Source: Opitutia bacterium
Lineage (GTDB): Bacteria > Verrucomicrobiota > Verrucomicrobiia > Opitutales > Opitutaceae
Direction of reading: 5' to 3'
DNA: 64,000 nucleotides
Assembly: GCA_947475065.1 (NCBI GenBank)
Contig: CANJLB010000007.1
Coordinates: 40,796-104,795 of the forward strand
Below, one piece after another: positions 40,671 through 49,166 of this stretch. The position numbers and the translations under genes were made by a program. Positions within the stretch are counted from its first letter, which is position 1, and every line of letters starts with the position of its first letter. Under the pieces are notes generated by a model. That model was not told where the DNA came from. It made no database searches and saw nothing but the letters and a program-made list of their open reading frames with translations.

Positions 40671-41264
40671 ATGAGTAACGTCATCACCGCCCAGATGGTC
40701 AGCGCCCTCCGTGAAAAAACCGGTGCCGGCCTGCTCGACTGCAAAAAGGCTCTCACCGACGCTAACGGCAACGAAGCCGAGGCCGTCACCATTCTCCGTA
40801 AAAAACTCGGTGCCAAGGTGGACAAGCTTGCCAGCCGCTCCGCCAAGGAAGGCCTCGTCGAGAGCTACATCCACCTCGGCGGCAAAGTCGGCGTGATGAT
40901 CGAGGTCAACTGCGAGACGGACTTCGTCGCGCGCAACGACGACTTCAAGGCCTTTGTCCGCGATCTCTGCCTGCACATCGCCGCCGCCAGCCCGGTCTGC
41001 GTGACGCGTGAGGAAGTCCCCGAGGCCGACCTCGCCAAGGAGCGCGAGATCGCCGCCGCGCAGGTGGAGGGCAAGCCGCCCGCCGCCGTGCAAAAGATCG
41101 TCGAGGGCAAGATTGAGAAATATTACTCGACCGTCGTCCTCCTCGACCAGCCTTTCGTCAAGGCGCAGGACAAGACCGTGAAGGAAATGCTGACCGAGCG
41201 CATCGCCAAGACCGGCGAGAACATCCAGATCCGCCGCTTCGTTCGCTACCAGCTCGGCGCCTGA
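40671..41264 (+). CDS. tsf: Elongation factor Ts, short form
   Basis: A 197-residue nucleotide-exchange factor for EF-Tu. The N-terminal UBA-like domain has the conserved VSALREKTGAGLLDCKKALT, and the core has IEVNCETDFVARNDDFK, including the TDFV motif that contacts EF-Tu. It lacks much of the second subdomain of E. coli EF-Ts (283 residues) and resembles the short Thermus form (196). A hairpin at 41279-41298 follows 14 bp after the stop. Confidence 0.96.
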   Translation: MSNVITAQMVSALREKTGAGLLDCKKALTDANGNEAEAVTILRKKLGAKVDKLASRSAKEGLVESYIHLGGKVGVMIEVNCETDFVARNDDFKAFVRDLCLHIAAASPVCVTREEVPEADLAKEREIAAAQVEGKPPAAVQKIVEGKIEKYYSTVVLLDQPFVKAQDKTVKEMLTERIAKTGENIQIRRFVRYQLGA

Positions 41265-41274
41265 GGAGATTGGC

Positions 41275-41298
41275 GTAGCCCGCTTCGGAAGAAGCGGG
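41275..41298 (+). repeat. GTAG-headed hairpin after tsf (REP-like, possible terminator)
   Basis: GTAG (41275-41278) is followed by CCCGCTTC, loop GGAA, GAAGCGGG. The perfect 8-bp stem lies 10 bp after the tsf stop, so it may end the rpsB-tsf transcript, although no T-run follows. The GTAG head is shared with the REPs at 6701, 21164 and 26083, but the stem sequence differs. Confidence 0.55.
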
Positions 41299-41497
41299 AC
41301 TCCGAATAGACCCAGACTGCGCGTGAGTGCAGGGACAGGACCGGTCAAACACCGACCCTTTTTTCCTGCCCGTTGGAGCCGGAGAGCCCTCGCCCCGGGA
41401 CTATCATCGCTGGAAAAAATTAAAGCTCCGCCATGAATTCTTCCCAAGTCAAGCCCGCCTGCCCGACCACGCCTTTGAGCGTGCCGGGTTGCTTGGT

Positions 41498-42865
41498 TCA
41501 ATCCGGTACTTCGCTACGGAAGAGGACCGTCTCGCGCGGGTGACCGGCGTCGCTGATGGTTGTGGGGTCGGGCGCGGGGATGTTCACGGTGAACATTTGG
41601 GTACGGGACGCCAGTGGCTGGCCGGCGGCGTCGTAGTACGTGAGCGTGGCGGGATGTGCGCCGGGCGGGAGGCGGAGGGCGGCGAAGCTGAGGTATTGCG
41701 GGAGGTTGTCCCATGCACGCGTGTCGGCGGTGGGCTGCGCGGCACCGGCGGTGAGCTTGGCGAGCAGGCCGACGACGCCGAGCGCCACGGCAGTCTGCTC
41801 GGAGCCCCGGTCGCGCTCGACCTCGGTGACCACGCGCTTCTTGCCATCGGGACCGATGACGGTGCGTTGTTTTTCCCGGCGGCTGCTTTCGGCGGCGATG
41901 ACCGCTCCGGCGAGGGCGACATCGCCCAAGGTGTCGGTGTTTTTCTTGAACACGGCCTTGTTGCCGAGGATGTGGTCCATCACGCGGCCGCCGCGTGTGA
42001 TGGCCTGCCAGCCCACGTCGTCCCACGGCGGGAGCGCGATCGTCTGGCCGGCGACTGTGAGCCGGGCGGAGACGGCGCGTGAGGGCTCGGTGGAAAACCG
42101 GAGCTGCTCGCCGTATTCGCCTCCGGCGAGCTTGCGCGGACCGCGGCCGAACTCCACGAAAATCAGGACATTGGCGGCGGGGTCGTAATCGGGCAGGGGG
42201 TGCGCGGAATTTTTACGGGCACGGGCAAGGGCGTCAGTGCCGTCGCCGCCAAGTCTGGCGGTGGCGTAGCCGTCGAGCCAGTCGGGGAGCACCCAGTCGC
42301 CGGCATAGGTTTTTTCGGCGGTGTCGCTGTCAATCAGCTCGGCGTCGCGGTAGAGTGCGCGGGCGTTGTCCGGTTCGCCGGCGCGCCAGTAGAGGATGGC
42401 GCGGTAATAGTCCGCCATGGCGCGTTCGTAGGGTTCGCCGATGAAAGGCTTGTCCGACTCAGCGTGAAACGTGCTGCGGGCGCGCGCGGCCTCGGGCGAG
42501 CTGACGGCGAGCGCACCGGCGGTTGCCGCCTGGGCGTCGTCTAGCTGGGCGCGGGCTTCGGCGTCCTGGCCATGGCGGAGCGCCGCGGCGGCCACGCGGT
42601 ATTGCCAGAGCACGCGGTCTTTCGCCGGCGCGACGGCTAGCTGGGCCTTGCCGTCCACGATTGGGTCGCCGGTGTAGGTGATCACGGGGACGGTAGGGAC
42701 GGTCGTGCAGCCGGCAAGCGCGACGGACAGTAGGAAGCAGGAGACGGGAGACAGGAGGCGGGAGCTGGAAACGGAGGACAGAGGATGGAGGACAGCAGGG
42801 ATGCCTGCGCTGTTGGTTGGCAGCGGAAGAAGGCGGAGAGCGTGGCGGACGGGAGGGCGGGGCAT
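41498..42865 (-). CDS. COG3014-like lipoprotein
   Basis: A 455-residue lipoprotein if started at ATG 42865. A hydrophobic segment ending ALAGC (about residue 53) is the lipobox; the unusually long 50-residue leader contains polypurine-derived Ser/Leu repeats, so the true start may be later at a non-ATG codon. The mature protein has a helical TPR-like part (KDRVLWQYRVAAAALRHG; MADYYRAILYWRAGEPDNAR) and a beta-rich C-terminal part, as in the COG3014 family found beside ycfL and lpoB. It is the last gene of a five-gene operon. Function unknown; envelope stress or peptidoglycan synthase regulation is suggested by neighbours. Confidence 0.75.
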   Translation of the reverse strand: MPRPPVRHALRLLPLPTNSAGIPAVLHPLSSVSSSRLLSPVSCFLLSVALAGCTTVPTVPVITYTGDPIVDGKAQLAVAPAKDRVLWQYRVAAAALRHGQDAEARAQLDDAQAATAGALAVSSPEAARARSTFHAESDKPFIGEPYERAMADYYRAILYWRAGEPDNARALYRDAELIDSDTAEKTYAGDWVLPDWLDGYATARLGGDGTDALARARKNSAHPLPDYDPAANVLIFVEFGRGPRKLAGGEYGEQLRFSTEPSRAVSARLTVAGQTIALPPWDDVGWQAITRGGRVMDHILGNKAVFKKNTDTLGDVALAGAVIAAESSRREKQRTVIGPDGKKRVVTEVERDRGSEQTAVALGVVGLLAKLTAGAAQPTADTRAWDNLPQYLSFAALRLPPGAHPATLTYYDAAGQPLASRTQMFTVNIPAPDPTTISDAGHPRETVLFRSEVPD

Positions 42866-42898
42866 CGGCGGAAGCAGGAAAACAAACAACGACAGAAA

Positions 42899-42922
42899 GC
42901 GGGGTGTGGGCACCCCGCCCAC
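42899..42922. repeat. Hairpin repeat, single unit of the 8473 family
   Basis: GCGGGGTGTGGGCACCCCGC followed by CCAC; the stem GCGGGGTG/CACCCCGC is perfect over TGGG. It is opposite in orientation to the unit at 22843 and lies between two lipoprotein-operon genes. Confidence 0.65.
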
Positions 42923-42954
42923 ATTTCGGAAAGAACGGGATCGTGCGCGCCGGC

Positions 42955-43986
42955 TCAGTTGCCACCGGTGAGGGCGATGTCTTCCATGAGCGCGAGAGCG
43001 GTGGCTTCGGCGATGTCGTTGATGTCGAACTGGCGGGAGAGGCGTGCGGCCTGGCCCTTTTTGCCGAGCACGTCGCGCGCGCTGGCCTGGCCGATAATGG
43101 CGGAGTCCTTCAGGCGGATGGCGGTCGCGGTGATGTCAGGCACCGCGACGACTTGGTCGCCGGAAATGGCGGGGACGGTGAGGTTGCGGCTGGAAATGAG
43201 CACCTCGATGACGACGTCGGCCACCCGGGCGAGCGCCTCGCGGTCCTTGCGCGCGGCCTCGTCGGTCGCGACGGTGAAGTGGTCCATCGGCTTGTCGGCC
43301 ATCAGTTCGGTGGCGGTGCGCTGATCGGCGAGGCGGGCGCCGCCGGCGCGGAGCGGGCGGCCGAAGAGGCGCTCGATGTCGCGCACGGTCTGTCGGTCGG
43401 CGAGCGCAGTCGCGGCCTTGGGCGTGGCGGCGTAGGCATTGTCGGCCGTGACACGTTTGGTGGTGGTGATGGCGGAAGATTTTCCAGGGGTGGACGAGGC
43501 CTCCGTGGAGGTGGCGGACCGGTTCACGCCACCGGTGACAACGGTGACCTGGGTCTGGGGCGAGACGGCCGGGGCGGTGGCGGGTTTCGGCGCGGCGGGG
43601 TCGGCCTCGAAGGCGGATTTCGTTTCAACCTGCACGCCTTCGATGTGTTCCTTGCGTGTGGCGACGCGAAGGCCGGAGGTGGTGTCAACGAGCTCGCGGT
43701 TGACGTAGAGGAGCAGACTGGGCCGGCCGAGCTTGTCGTAGGCGGAGCGGAAGCTTTCGACGACCTGCTTCGCCTTCTCGGGCGAGACGATCGTACTGGT
43801 CGCGGGCGAGTAGAGCTGCTGGTCGTAGCTGTGTGCGGCCGGAGCGGCGGTTGTGCCCGGCGCGACGGTCACGGTGACCGTGACAGGCAGTTCGGCCGGC
43901 GTGGTGGTCGTCGTCGCGGCCGGCGCGAGCACGGCGGTACCGGCGAGCAGCAACAGGGAGCAGGGGGGGAGGAAAATCGTTTTCAT
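42955..43986 (-). CDS. Hypothetical secreted protein of the lpoB-ycfL operon
   Basis: A 343-residue exported protein. The signal peptide (MKTIFLPPCSLLLLAGTAVL, cleavage near APA) is followed by a Thr/Val/Pro-rich linker (TTTTTPAELPVTVTVTV). A folded-looking part carries ESFRSAYDKLGRPSLLLYVN and later ADVVIEVLISSRNLTVPA; the C-terminus is ALALMEDIALTGGN. The phrase GRPxxLLYVNR resembles CsgG/LpoB-type periplasmic folds but is not a firm match. It lies between ycfL-like and COG3014-like genes on the same strand. Function unknown. Confidence 0.65.
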   Translation of the reverse strand: MKTIFLPPCSLLLLAGTAVLAPAATTTTTPAELPVTVTVTVAPGTTAAPAAHSYDQQLYSPATSTIVSPEKAKQVVESFRSAYDKLGRPSLLLYVNRELVDTTSGLRVATRKEHIEGVQVETKSAFEADPAAPKPATAPAVSPQTQVTVVTGGVNRSATSTEASSTPGKSSAITTTKRVTADNAYAATPKAATALADRQTVRDIERLFGRPLRAGGARLADQRTATELMADKPMDHFTVATDEAARKDREALARVADVVIEVLISSRNLTVPAISGDQVVAVPDITATAIRLKDSAIIGQASARDVLGKKGQAARLSRQFDINDIAEATALALMEDIALTGGN

Positions 43987-44107
43987 GGCGGCAGGTGGGT
44001 CGGGTTGGTCTTTCTCATTCCTCCGTCTCCGTGCCGGGCGTTCGTTGCCTGCGGCCCGGAACCGGGCCCGACGGGAGGGATGGCTGAAAGCAGAATGATT
44101 CGGAGGG

Positions 44108-44524
44108 TCAGCGCATCTGACGGACGCGAATGGTGTATTTGCGGGCGAGCGTGTTCATCGAGGTGAACGCCACCGCCTCGGTGGCGTTCTCGGTGAGAAT
44201 TTGTGTCATCCACGGCGTCTCGTCACCGGTGGAGAACCCCTGGTCGTCCTTGAACACGCATTGAACCTGCACCTGGATGCGGCGGCTCTCGCGGTTCCGA
44301 AGGCTGACCTCGGCGCGCAGCCGGCCGTCGGGCAGAAGCACACCCCGGTCGCCGGCGCTGGAAACGGAAGCCTGCACCTGTGCATCCATGAGCGCGACGG
44401 TGGCGGTGGCCTCGTTGAGGCCGGGGCGCTTCTCGGCCTGCGGCGCGTAGGGGCCGGAGGTATGGCACCCGGCGGCCAACAGCAGCGTGGCGACGGAGGC
44501 GAGAGTAAGGAGCGGGTGTTTCAT
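44108..44524 (-). CDS. YcfL-like (DUF1425) lipoprotein
   Basis: A 138-residue lipoprotein with signal MKHPLLTLASVATLLLAAGC. The mature domain has a beta-sandwich pattern: LRAEVSLRNRESRRIQVQVQ, VFKDDQGFSTGDETPW, and NTLARKYTIRVRQMR at the end. This matches the YcfL family, found next to lpoB in enterobacteria. The order lpoB then ycfL here mirrors that neighbourhood. The role in E. coli is not established. Gap to lpoB is 38 bp, same strand. Confidence 0.8.
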   Translation of the reverse strand: MKHPLLTLASVATLLLAAGCHTSGPYAPQAEKRPGLNEATATVALMDAQVQASVSSAGDRGVLLPDGRLRAEVSLRNRESRRIQVQVQCVFKDDQGFSTGDETPWMTQILTENATEAVAFTSMNTLARKYTIRVRQMR

Positions 44525-44562
44525 GAACGTAAGGGGAAGGGGGTTGACGGAGGCGGTGACGT

Positions 44563-45204
44563 TCAGCGGTAGGCGGCGTCTTCGAGGCCTTCCTTTTTGA
44601 TGTCGAGCGAGGACTCCCAGACGATGTCACTGGTGCGTGCATCGGTGAGGCGAAAGCTGTAGAGCACATAGTCGGACATGCCTTGCGTCGTGCGCGTGCT
44701 CATGCCTTCGAGCGTGCCGGTCAAAAAATAGTCCGCCCCGCGAAATTCGGTGACATTCGGGTCGGCCGTGGCGGTGACGAGGCCCTGTTGCTTGAGACGT
44801 TGCTCGCGCTCCAGGGTCGCCATCATGGCGCGGTCGAGGAAGCGCACCTTGCCGGAGGCCTTTTCGTTCAGCTGGGTGCGGATCTTGGTGAGAAAAATGT
44901 CCTTGTTGACCGTGAAACGGGTGTTGTTGACCACGGGCTCGAGCACGATGCGCGGCGGGGTTTTGGCGTTGGCGATTTCCGGGATTTCGAGGATTTTGCG
45001 GGCCATCTTGTCGGTGACGGCGACCATGTCCTGCGACTCGACGCCGGTGCCGGCGACCCGGCCGCGCTCATCGGGGCGCATTTCAGTGACAGGTGCGCCG
45101 GCGGGATTTTGGACGCCTTGGGTGGCGCAGCCGGCGAGGGACGCGGCGGCGGCGAGGCTGGCGTAGAGGACATAGTTACGGCAGTGGCGTGGGTGGGTGT
45201 TCAT
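44563..45204 (-). CDS. lpoB: Penicillin-binding protein activator LpoB-like lipoprotein
   Basis: A 213-residue lipoprotein. The signal ends ASLAGC (about residue 26). The mature domain carries LpoB-family features: DMVAVTDKMARKILEIPEI, RIVLEPVVNNTRFTVNKDIF, LTKIRTQLNEKASGKVRFLD and the closing SDIVWESSLDIKKEGLEDAAYR (read as two pieces). E. coli LpoB sits in the outer membrane and activates PBP1B transglycosylase; whether the partner is the same here is unknown. It is second in a five-gene operon after a glycine-zipper protein. Confidence 0.85.
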   Translation of the reverse strand: MNTHPRHCRNYVLYASLAAAASLAGCATQGVQNPAGAPVTEMRPDERGRVAGTGVESQDMVAVTDKMARKILEIPEIANAKTPPRIVLEPVVNNTRFTVNKDIFLTKIRTQLNEKASGKVRFLDRAMMATLEREQRLKQQGLVTATADPNVTEFRGADYFLTGTLEGMSTRTTQGMSDYVLYSFRLTDARTSDIVWESSLDIKKEGLEDAAYR

Positions 45205-45255
45205 GAGGGCGAAGGGGGAGTGGGCGCGGACGAAATAGGGGGAAATCGTGCCTTT

Positions 45256-45837
45256 TTAGCGGCCAAACATCGCGTTGGCCTCGCTCATGGGTGTGGCGGG
45301 CGCGTAGTAGTAATTGTTGATGATTGTCACCGATTGAGGCGCGGGCGCAACGTTGGGTGCCGAAGCGTAGACGACCGGAGCGGACGCATAGACGGCGGCC
45401 ACCGGGGCCGGCGGATAGAAGACGGGGCGGCGCGGCTCGTGCTCACTGATGCGGTGGAGAATATAGCCCGCGCCCGCGCCGATGGCAGCGCCGCGCCACG
45501 GGTTGTGGCTGCCGCTGTTGTTGCCGATGATCGCGCCGGCGATGCCGCCGAGCAGCACAGGGCCGAGGACGGGGTTCGCCCGGGCCGGTGCGTAGGGCGC
45601 CTGCGCCCGGTGAGCCTGTTCATCGCCCGCGGCCGAGGCGAGCAGCCCCCCCGCGACCGCACCGATGAGCGCGCCGCGCCCGCCGTTATGGTCGCCGGAG
45701 TTATTGCCGATGATGGCCCCCGCGATGCCGCCGAGCACAGCGCCATTGATAGTCTGCGGGCGGAAGATCTGCGCTTGGGCGGGCAGTGCGGCGGCAAGGG
45801 AGGAGAGCGCGAGAAGCGGGAGGAGGGAGGTTTTCAT
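45256..45837 (-). CDS. Glycine-zipper (17-kDa-surface-antigen-like) secreted protein
   Basis: A 193-residue protein with signal peptide MKTSLLPLLALSSLAAALPA (cleavage near AQA-Q). It contains two near-identical glycine-zipper modules, GAVLGGIAGAIIGNNSGDHN and VLLGGIAGAIIGNNSGSHN, about 55 residues apart, then a Pro/Ala/Tyr-rich C-terminus (INNYYYAPATP). Glycine zippers commonly insert in or pack against the outer membrane. ATG 45837 is chosen for the signal peptide. First gene of the lpoB-ycfL operon, 51 bp before lpoB. Confidence 0.8.
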   Translation of the reverse strand: MKTSLLPLLALSSLAAALPAQAQIFRPQTINGAVLGGIAGAIIGNNSGDHNGGRGALIGAVAGGLLASAAGDEQAHRAQAPYAPARANPVLGPVLLGGIAGAIIGNNSGSHNPWRGAAIGAGAGYILHRISEHEPRRPVFYPPAPVAAVYASAPVVYASAPNVAPAPQSVTIINNYYYAPATPMSEANAMFGR

Positions 45838-46003
45838 GGGCGTGCGGATTGGCTGCTCCATAATAGGACACGTGACCGGCCGGGGGGTTTCAACAAACTT
45901 CACCGGGCCAGGGCGGGCGATCTCGCGCCCGTATCGCCAACGTTTGGCTCCCAACCTTGGAACGAAAGCCACGTCGCCGGGCTGAAGCCGGGCATCGCGC
46001 CCT

Positions 46004-49000
46004 TCACTTCGCCAGCGGAATGGCGTCGCCGGAGAGCGTGGGCTCGTCGGCGTCGAGCTTCGCGTGGCGGGTGGTGAGCTTGGCGAGATAGACATAGATC
46101 GCCGGGGTGATGTAAAGCGTGAGGAGCTGAGAGACGATGAGGCCGCCGACGACCGCGAGGCCGAGCGGGCGGCGGGACTCTGCGCCGGTGCCGAGGCCGA
46201 GCGCGATGGGGAGTGCGCCGGCGAGCGCGGCGAAGGTCGTCATCATGATGGGACGGAAGCGCACGAGGCAGGCCTCGACGATGGCCTGCTCCGGCGAGAA
46301 CGCCGCCCCGCGCTCGCGCTCCGCCGCGAGGGCGAAATCAATCATCATGATCGCGTTTTTCTTCACGATGCCGACGAGCAGGATGATGCCAACCCAGCCC
46401 ATGATGTTCAGCTCCTCGCCGAACAGCCAGAGCGTGAGCAGCGCTCCGAAGCCCGCCGCCGGCACGCCGGACAGGATCGTGATCGGGTGGATGAAGTCCT
46501 CGTAGAGGATGCCGAGCACGATGTAGACGACGACGAGCGCGAGCAGGACGAGCAGCACCATGCCCTTCATGGACTCGTCAAACGCCTGCGCCGAGCCGAC
46601 GAACGTGTAGTTGACGGTGGCCGGCAGCTCGGCACGCGCGACGGTCGTAATGGCGGCGGTGGCGTCGCCCAGCGCGAAGCCCGGCTTGAGGTTGAACGAG
46701 ATTGTGACCGCCGGGAGCTGGCCGAAGTGCGCCACGGTGAGCGGGCCGACGTCGCGGCGCACCGTGGCCACGGCGTCGAGCGGCACGAGCCGGCCGCTGC
46801 GCGAGCGCAGGTAGAGCAGCGAGAGGGCCGACGGATCGCGCTGAAACTCGGGCGCCATCTCCATGATGACGTAATATTGGTTGCTGGGCGTATAGATGGT
46901 GGAGACCTGCCGTGTGCCAAAGGCGCTGAACAGCGTGTCTTCGATCTGCGCGGGCGTGATGCCGAGCGCGGCGGCCTGGTCGCGGCGGATGTCCACGCGG
47001 AGCTGCGGGCTGGTGATCTGGAGGTCGGTGCTCACGTCCACCAGCTCGGGCAGCTTGCGCAGGCTGGTTTCGAGGTCGCCGGCGGCCTTGTAGAGCTGGT
47101 CGAGGTCGTCGGCGGTGAGCGTGAGCTGGTAGAGCGCGCGCCCGCCGCCGCCTCCGGGGAGGTTGATGGCGGGCGGAATTTGCGTGACGGCGCGGATGCC
47201 GGGGATGACGGCGAGGTCGCGCCGGAGCTGCGCCACGACCGTCGGCGCGGGCGCACGCTCGGCGCGCGGCTTGAGCCGGACGAAGAAGCGCCCGTTGTTG
47301 CTGGCGCCGCCGCCCGGGCCGCCGCCGGCCGACGACATGAAGGCCTCCACCGACTTGTTCGTGCGGATGACCGCCGCCGCCGCCTGCTGGTGCCGCACCA
47401 TCTCCTCAAAGGAAACATCCTGCGCCCCCTCCGTCCGCACCGTGAGCAAGCCCGTGTCGTCGGTCGGGATGAAGCCTCTCGGCAGCCGCCATCCGACCAG
47501 TGCGGTGAGAATGATGGTGAGCAGGGCGATGCCGACGGCGAACGGACGGTGCCGCATGCTCACCCGCAGGGTGCGCTCATAGAGCCCGCGCATGGCCTCG
47601 AAGCCGCGCTCGCTCAGCGCATAAAGTTTTCCATGGGCCGCCGCGCCCGGCGCGCCGCCAGGCGGGTGCATTTTCAAAAACCGGCTGCACAGCATTGGTG
47701 TGAGCGTGAGTGAAACCAGCCCCGACACCAGGATGGACGCCGTGATGGTTACGGCAAACTCATGCAGCAGGCGTCCGTAGATGCCCGCCATGAACATGAG
47801 CGGGAGAAACACTGCCACGAGGGACAGCGTCATCGAGAGGATGGTGAACCCGATCTCGCGCGAGCCCTTGAGCGCGGCCTGCCGCACGGGCATCCCGGCC
47901 TCGACGTGGCGCGCGATGTTCTCGAGCATCACGATGGCGTCATCCACCACGAAGCCCACCGAGAGCGTGAGCGCGAGCAGCGAGAGGTTGTCGAGCGAGT
48001 AGCCGCAGAAATGCATCACGACAAACGTGCCGAGCAGCGCGAGCGGGATGGCCACCGCCGGGATGAAGGTCGCCGCGAGCGTCCGCAGGAACAGAAAGAT
48101 GACGAGCACGACCAGCCCGACGGCCAGCGTGAGGGTGAACTGCACGTCGTGGATGGAGGCGCGGATGGCCTCGGAGTTGTCGCGCAGCACGTCGAGCCGG
48201 ATGGACTCGGGCAGCTGCGCTTGGAACGCGGGCAGCAGCGCACGCACGCGGTCCACGATTTGCACGGTATTGGTGCCGGGCTGCTTCTGCACGCCAATCC
48301 CGATGGCCCGGGTGACTCCGGCAGTCGTGCCGGCCCAGGTGGCGCTGCGGTTGTCCTGCACGCTCTCAATCACCTCGGCGAGCTCACCGAGGCGGACGGG
48401 GGCGTTGTTGCGGTAGGCGACGACGACCTTGCGAAACTCCTCGGCGTTGGTGATCTGGCCGTCGGCGAGGATCTGCATGGACTGGCGGGCACCATCAATG
48501 AAGCCGGTCGGCTGGCTGACGTTGTGGGCGGCGAGGGCCGTGCGCACCTCGTCGAGCGTGAGCCCGCGGCTGGCGAGCAGCCGGGGGTCAAGCCGCACCC
48601 GCAGGGCTTTCTTCTGCGCGCCGAACACCTGGACTTGCGCCACGCCGTCCACGGTGGAGATTCGCTGGGCGAGGTTGGTCTCGGCAAACTCGTTGACGAC
48701 GGAAAGGGGGAGGGTGGCCGAGCTGAGGGTAAGAAACAGGATGGGCTGGTCAGCCGGGTTGGCCTTGCGGAAGGACGGCGGCGAAGGCATCTCGTTCGGC
48801 AGGCGGCGTTGCACGGCGGCGAGCGCGGCCTGCACGTCCTGCGCGGCGGCGTCAATGTCCCGGTCGAGGGTGAAGGTGAGTGAAATCTGGGTGTTGCCCG
48901 CCGCGCTGGTCGAGTTCATCGCCTCGACGCCGGCGATGGTCGAGAGCTGCTGCTCCAGCACCTTGGCGACGCTGCTGGCCATGTTCTCCGGCGTCGCGCC

Positions 49001-49156
49001 GGGCAGGCCCGCGCTGACCTGGATGGTGGGATAGTCAATGACGGGCAGGTCGCTGACCGGCAGCTCGTGGTAGGCCATCGCGCCAAAGACGCAGACCGCC
49101 GCGGTCAGCAGCGTCGTCATCACCGGCCGGCGGATGCAAAGCTCGGGGAGGTTCAT
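46004..49156 (-). CDS. RND-family efflux pump permease (HAE-1/MdtBC-AcrB type)
   Basis: A 1050-residue inner-membrane proton antiporter. Twelve membrane spans with two large periplasmic loops; N-terminus MNLPELCIRRPVMTTLLTAA is typical. The proton-relay residues are present: Asp-Asp in TM4 (SVGFVVDDAIVMLENIARHV) and Lys in TM10 (IILLVGIVKKNAIMMIDFAL). The first loop has PVIDYPTIQVSAGLPGATPE. A Gly-rich insertion (SSAGGGPGGGASNNGRF) lies in the second loop. Closest in style to MdtB/MdtC or MuxB rather than heavy-metal CusA. It follows the adaptor gene by 10 bp. No TolC-like channel is encoded here. Confidence 0.95.
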   Translation of the reverse strand: MNLPELCIRRPVMTTLLTAAVCVFGAMAYHELPVSDLPVIDYPTIQVSAGLPGATPENMASSVAKVLEQQLSTIAGVEAMNSTSAAGNTQISLTFTLDRDIDAAAQDVQAALAAVQRRLPNEMPSPPSFRKANPADQPILFLTLSSATLPLSVVNEFAETNLAQRISTVDGVAQVQVFGAQKKALRVRLDPRLLASRGLTLDEVRTALAAHNVSQPTGFIDGARQSMQILADGQITNAEEFRKVVVAYRNNAPVRLGELAEVIESVQDNRSATWAGTTAGVTRAIGIGVQKQPGTNTVQIVDRVRALLPAFQAQLPESIRLDVLRDNSEAIRASIHDVQFTLTLAVGLVVLVIFLFLRTLAATFIPAVAIPLALLGTFVVMHFCGYSLDNLSLLALTLSVGFVVDDAIVMLENIARHVEAGMPVRQAALKGSREIGFTILSMTLSLVAVFLPLMFMAGIYGRLLHEFAVTITASILVSGLVSLTLTPMLCSRFLKMHPPGGAPGAAAHGKLYALSERGFEAMRGLYERTLRVSMRHRPFAVGIALLTIILTALVGWRLPRGFIPTDDTGLLTVRTEGAQDVSFEEMVRHQQAAAAVIRTNKSVEAFMSSAGGGPGGGASNNGRFFVRLKPRAERAPAPTVVAQLRRDLAVIPGIRAVTQIPPAINLPGGGGGRALYQLTLTADDLDQLYKAAGDLETSLRKLPELVDVSTDLQITSPQLRVDIRRDQAAALGITPAQIEDTLFSAFGTRQVSTIYTPSNQYYVIMEMAPEFQRDPSALSLLYLRSRSGRLVPLDAVATVRRDVGPLTVAHFGQLPAVTISFNLKPGFALGDATAAITTVARAELPATVNYTFVGSAQAFDESMKGMVLLVLLALVVVYIVLGILYEDFIHPITILSGVPAAGFGALLTLWLFGEELNIMGWVGIILLVGIVKKNAIMMIDFALAAERERGAAFSPEQAIVEACLVRFRPIMMTTFAALAGALPIALGLGTGAESRRPLGLAVVGGLIVSQLLTLYITPAIYVYLAKLTTRHAKLDADEPTLSGDAIPLAK

Positions 49157-49166
49157 GGGCGGAGGT

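Noticed and set aside
41432..41540. Plus-strand ORF starting MNSSQVKPACPTTP after tsf
   Set aside because: About 35 codons, overlaps the convergent lipoprotein gene's 3' end and has no recognisable features.
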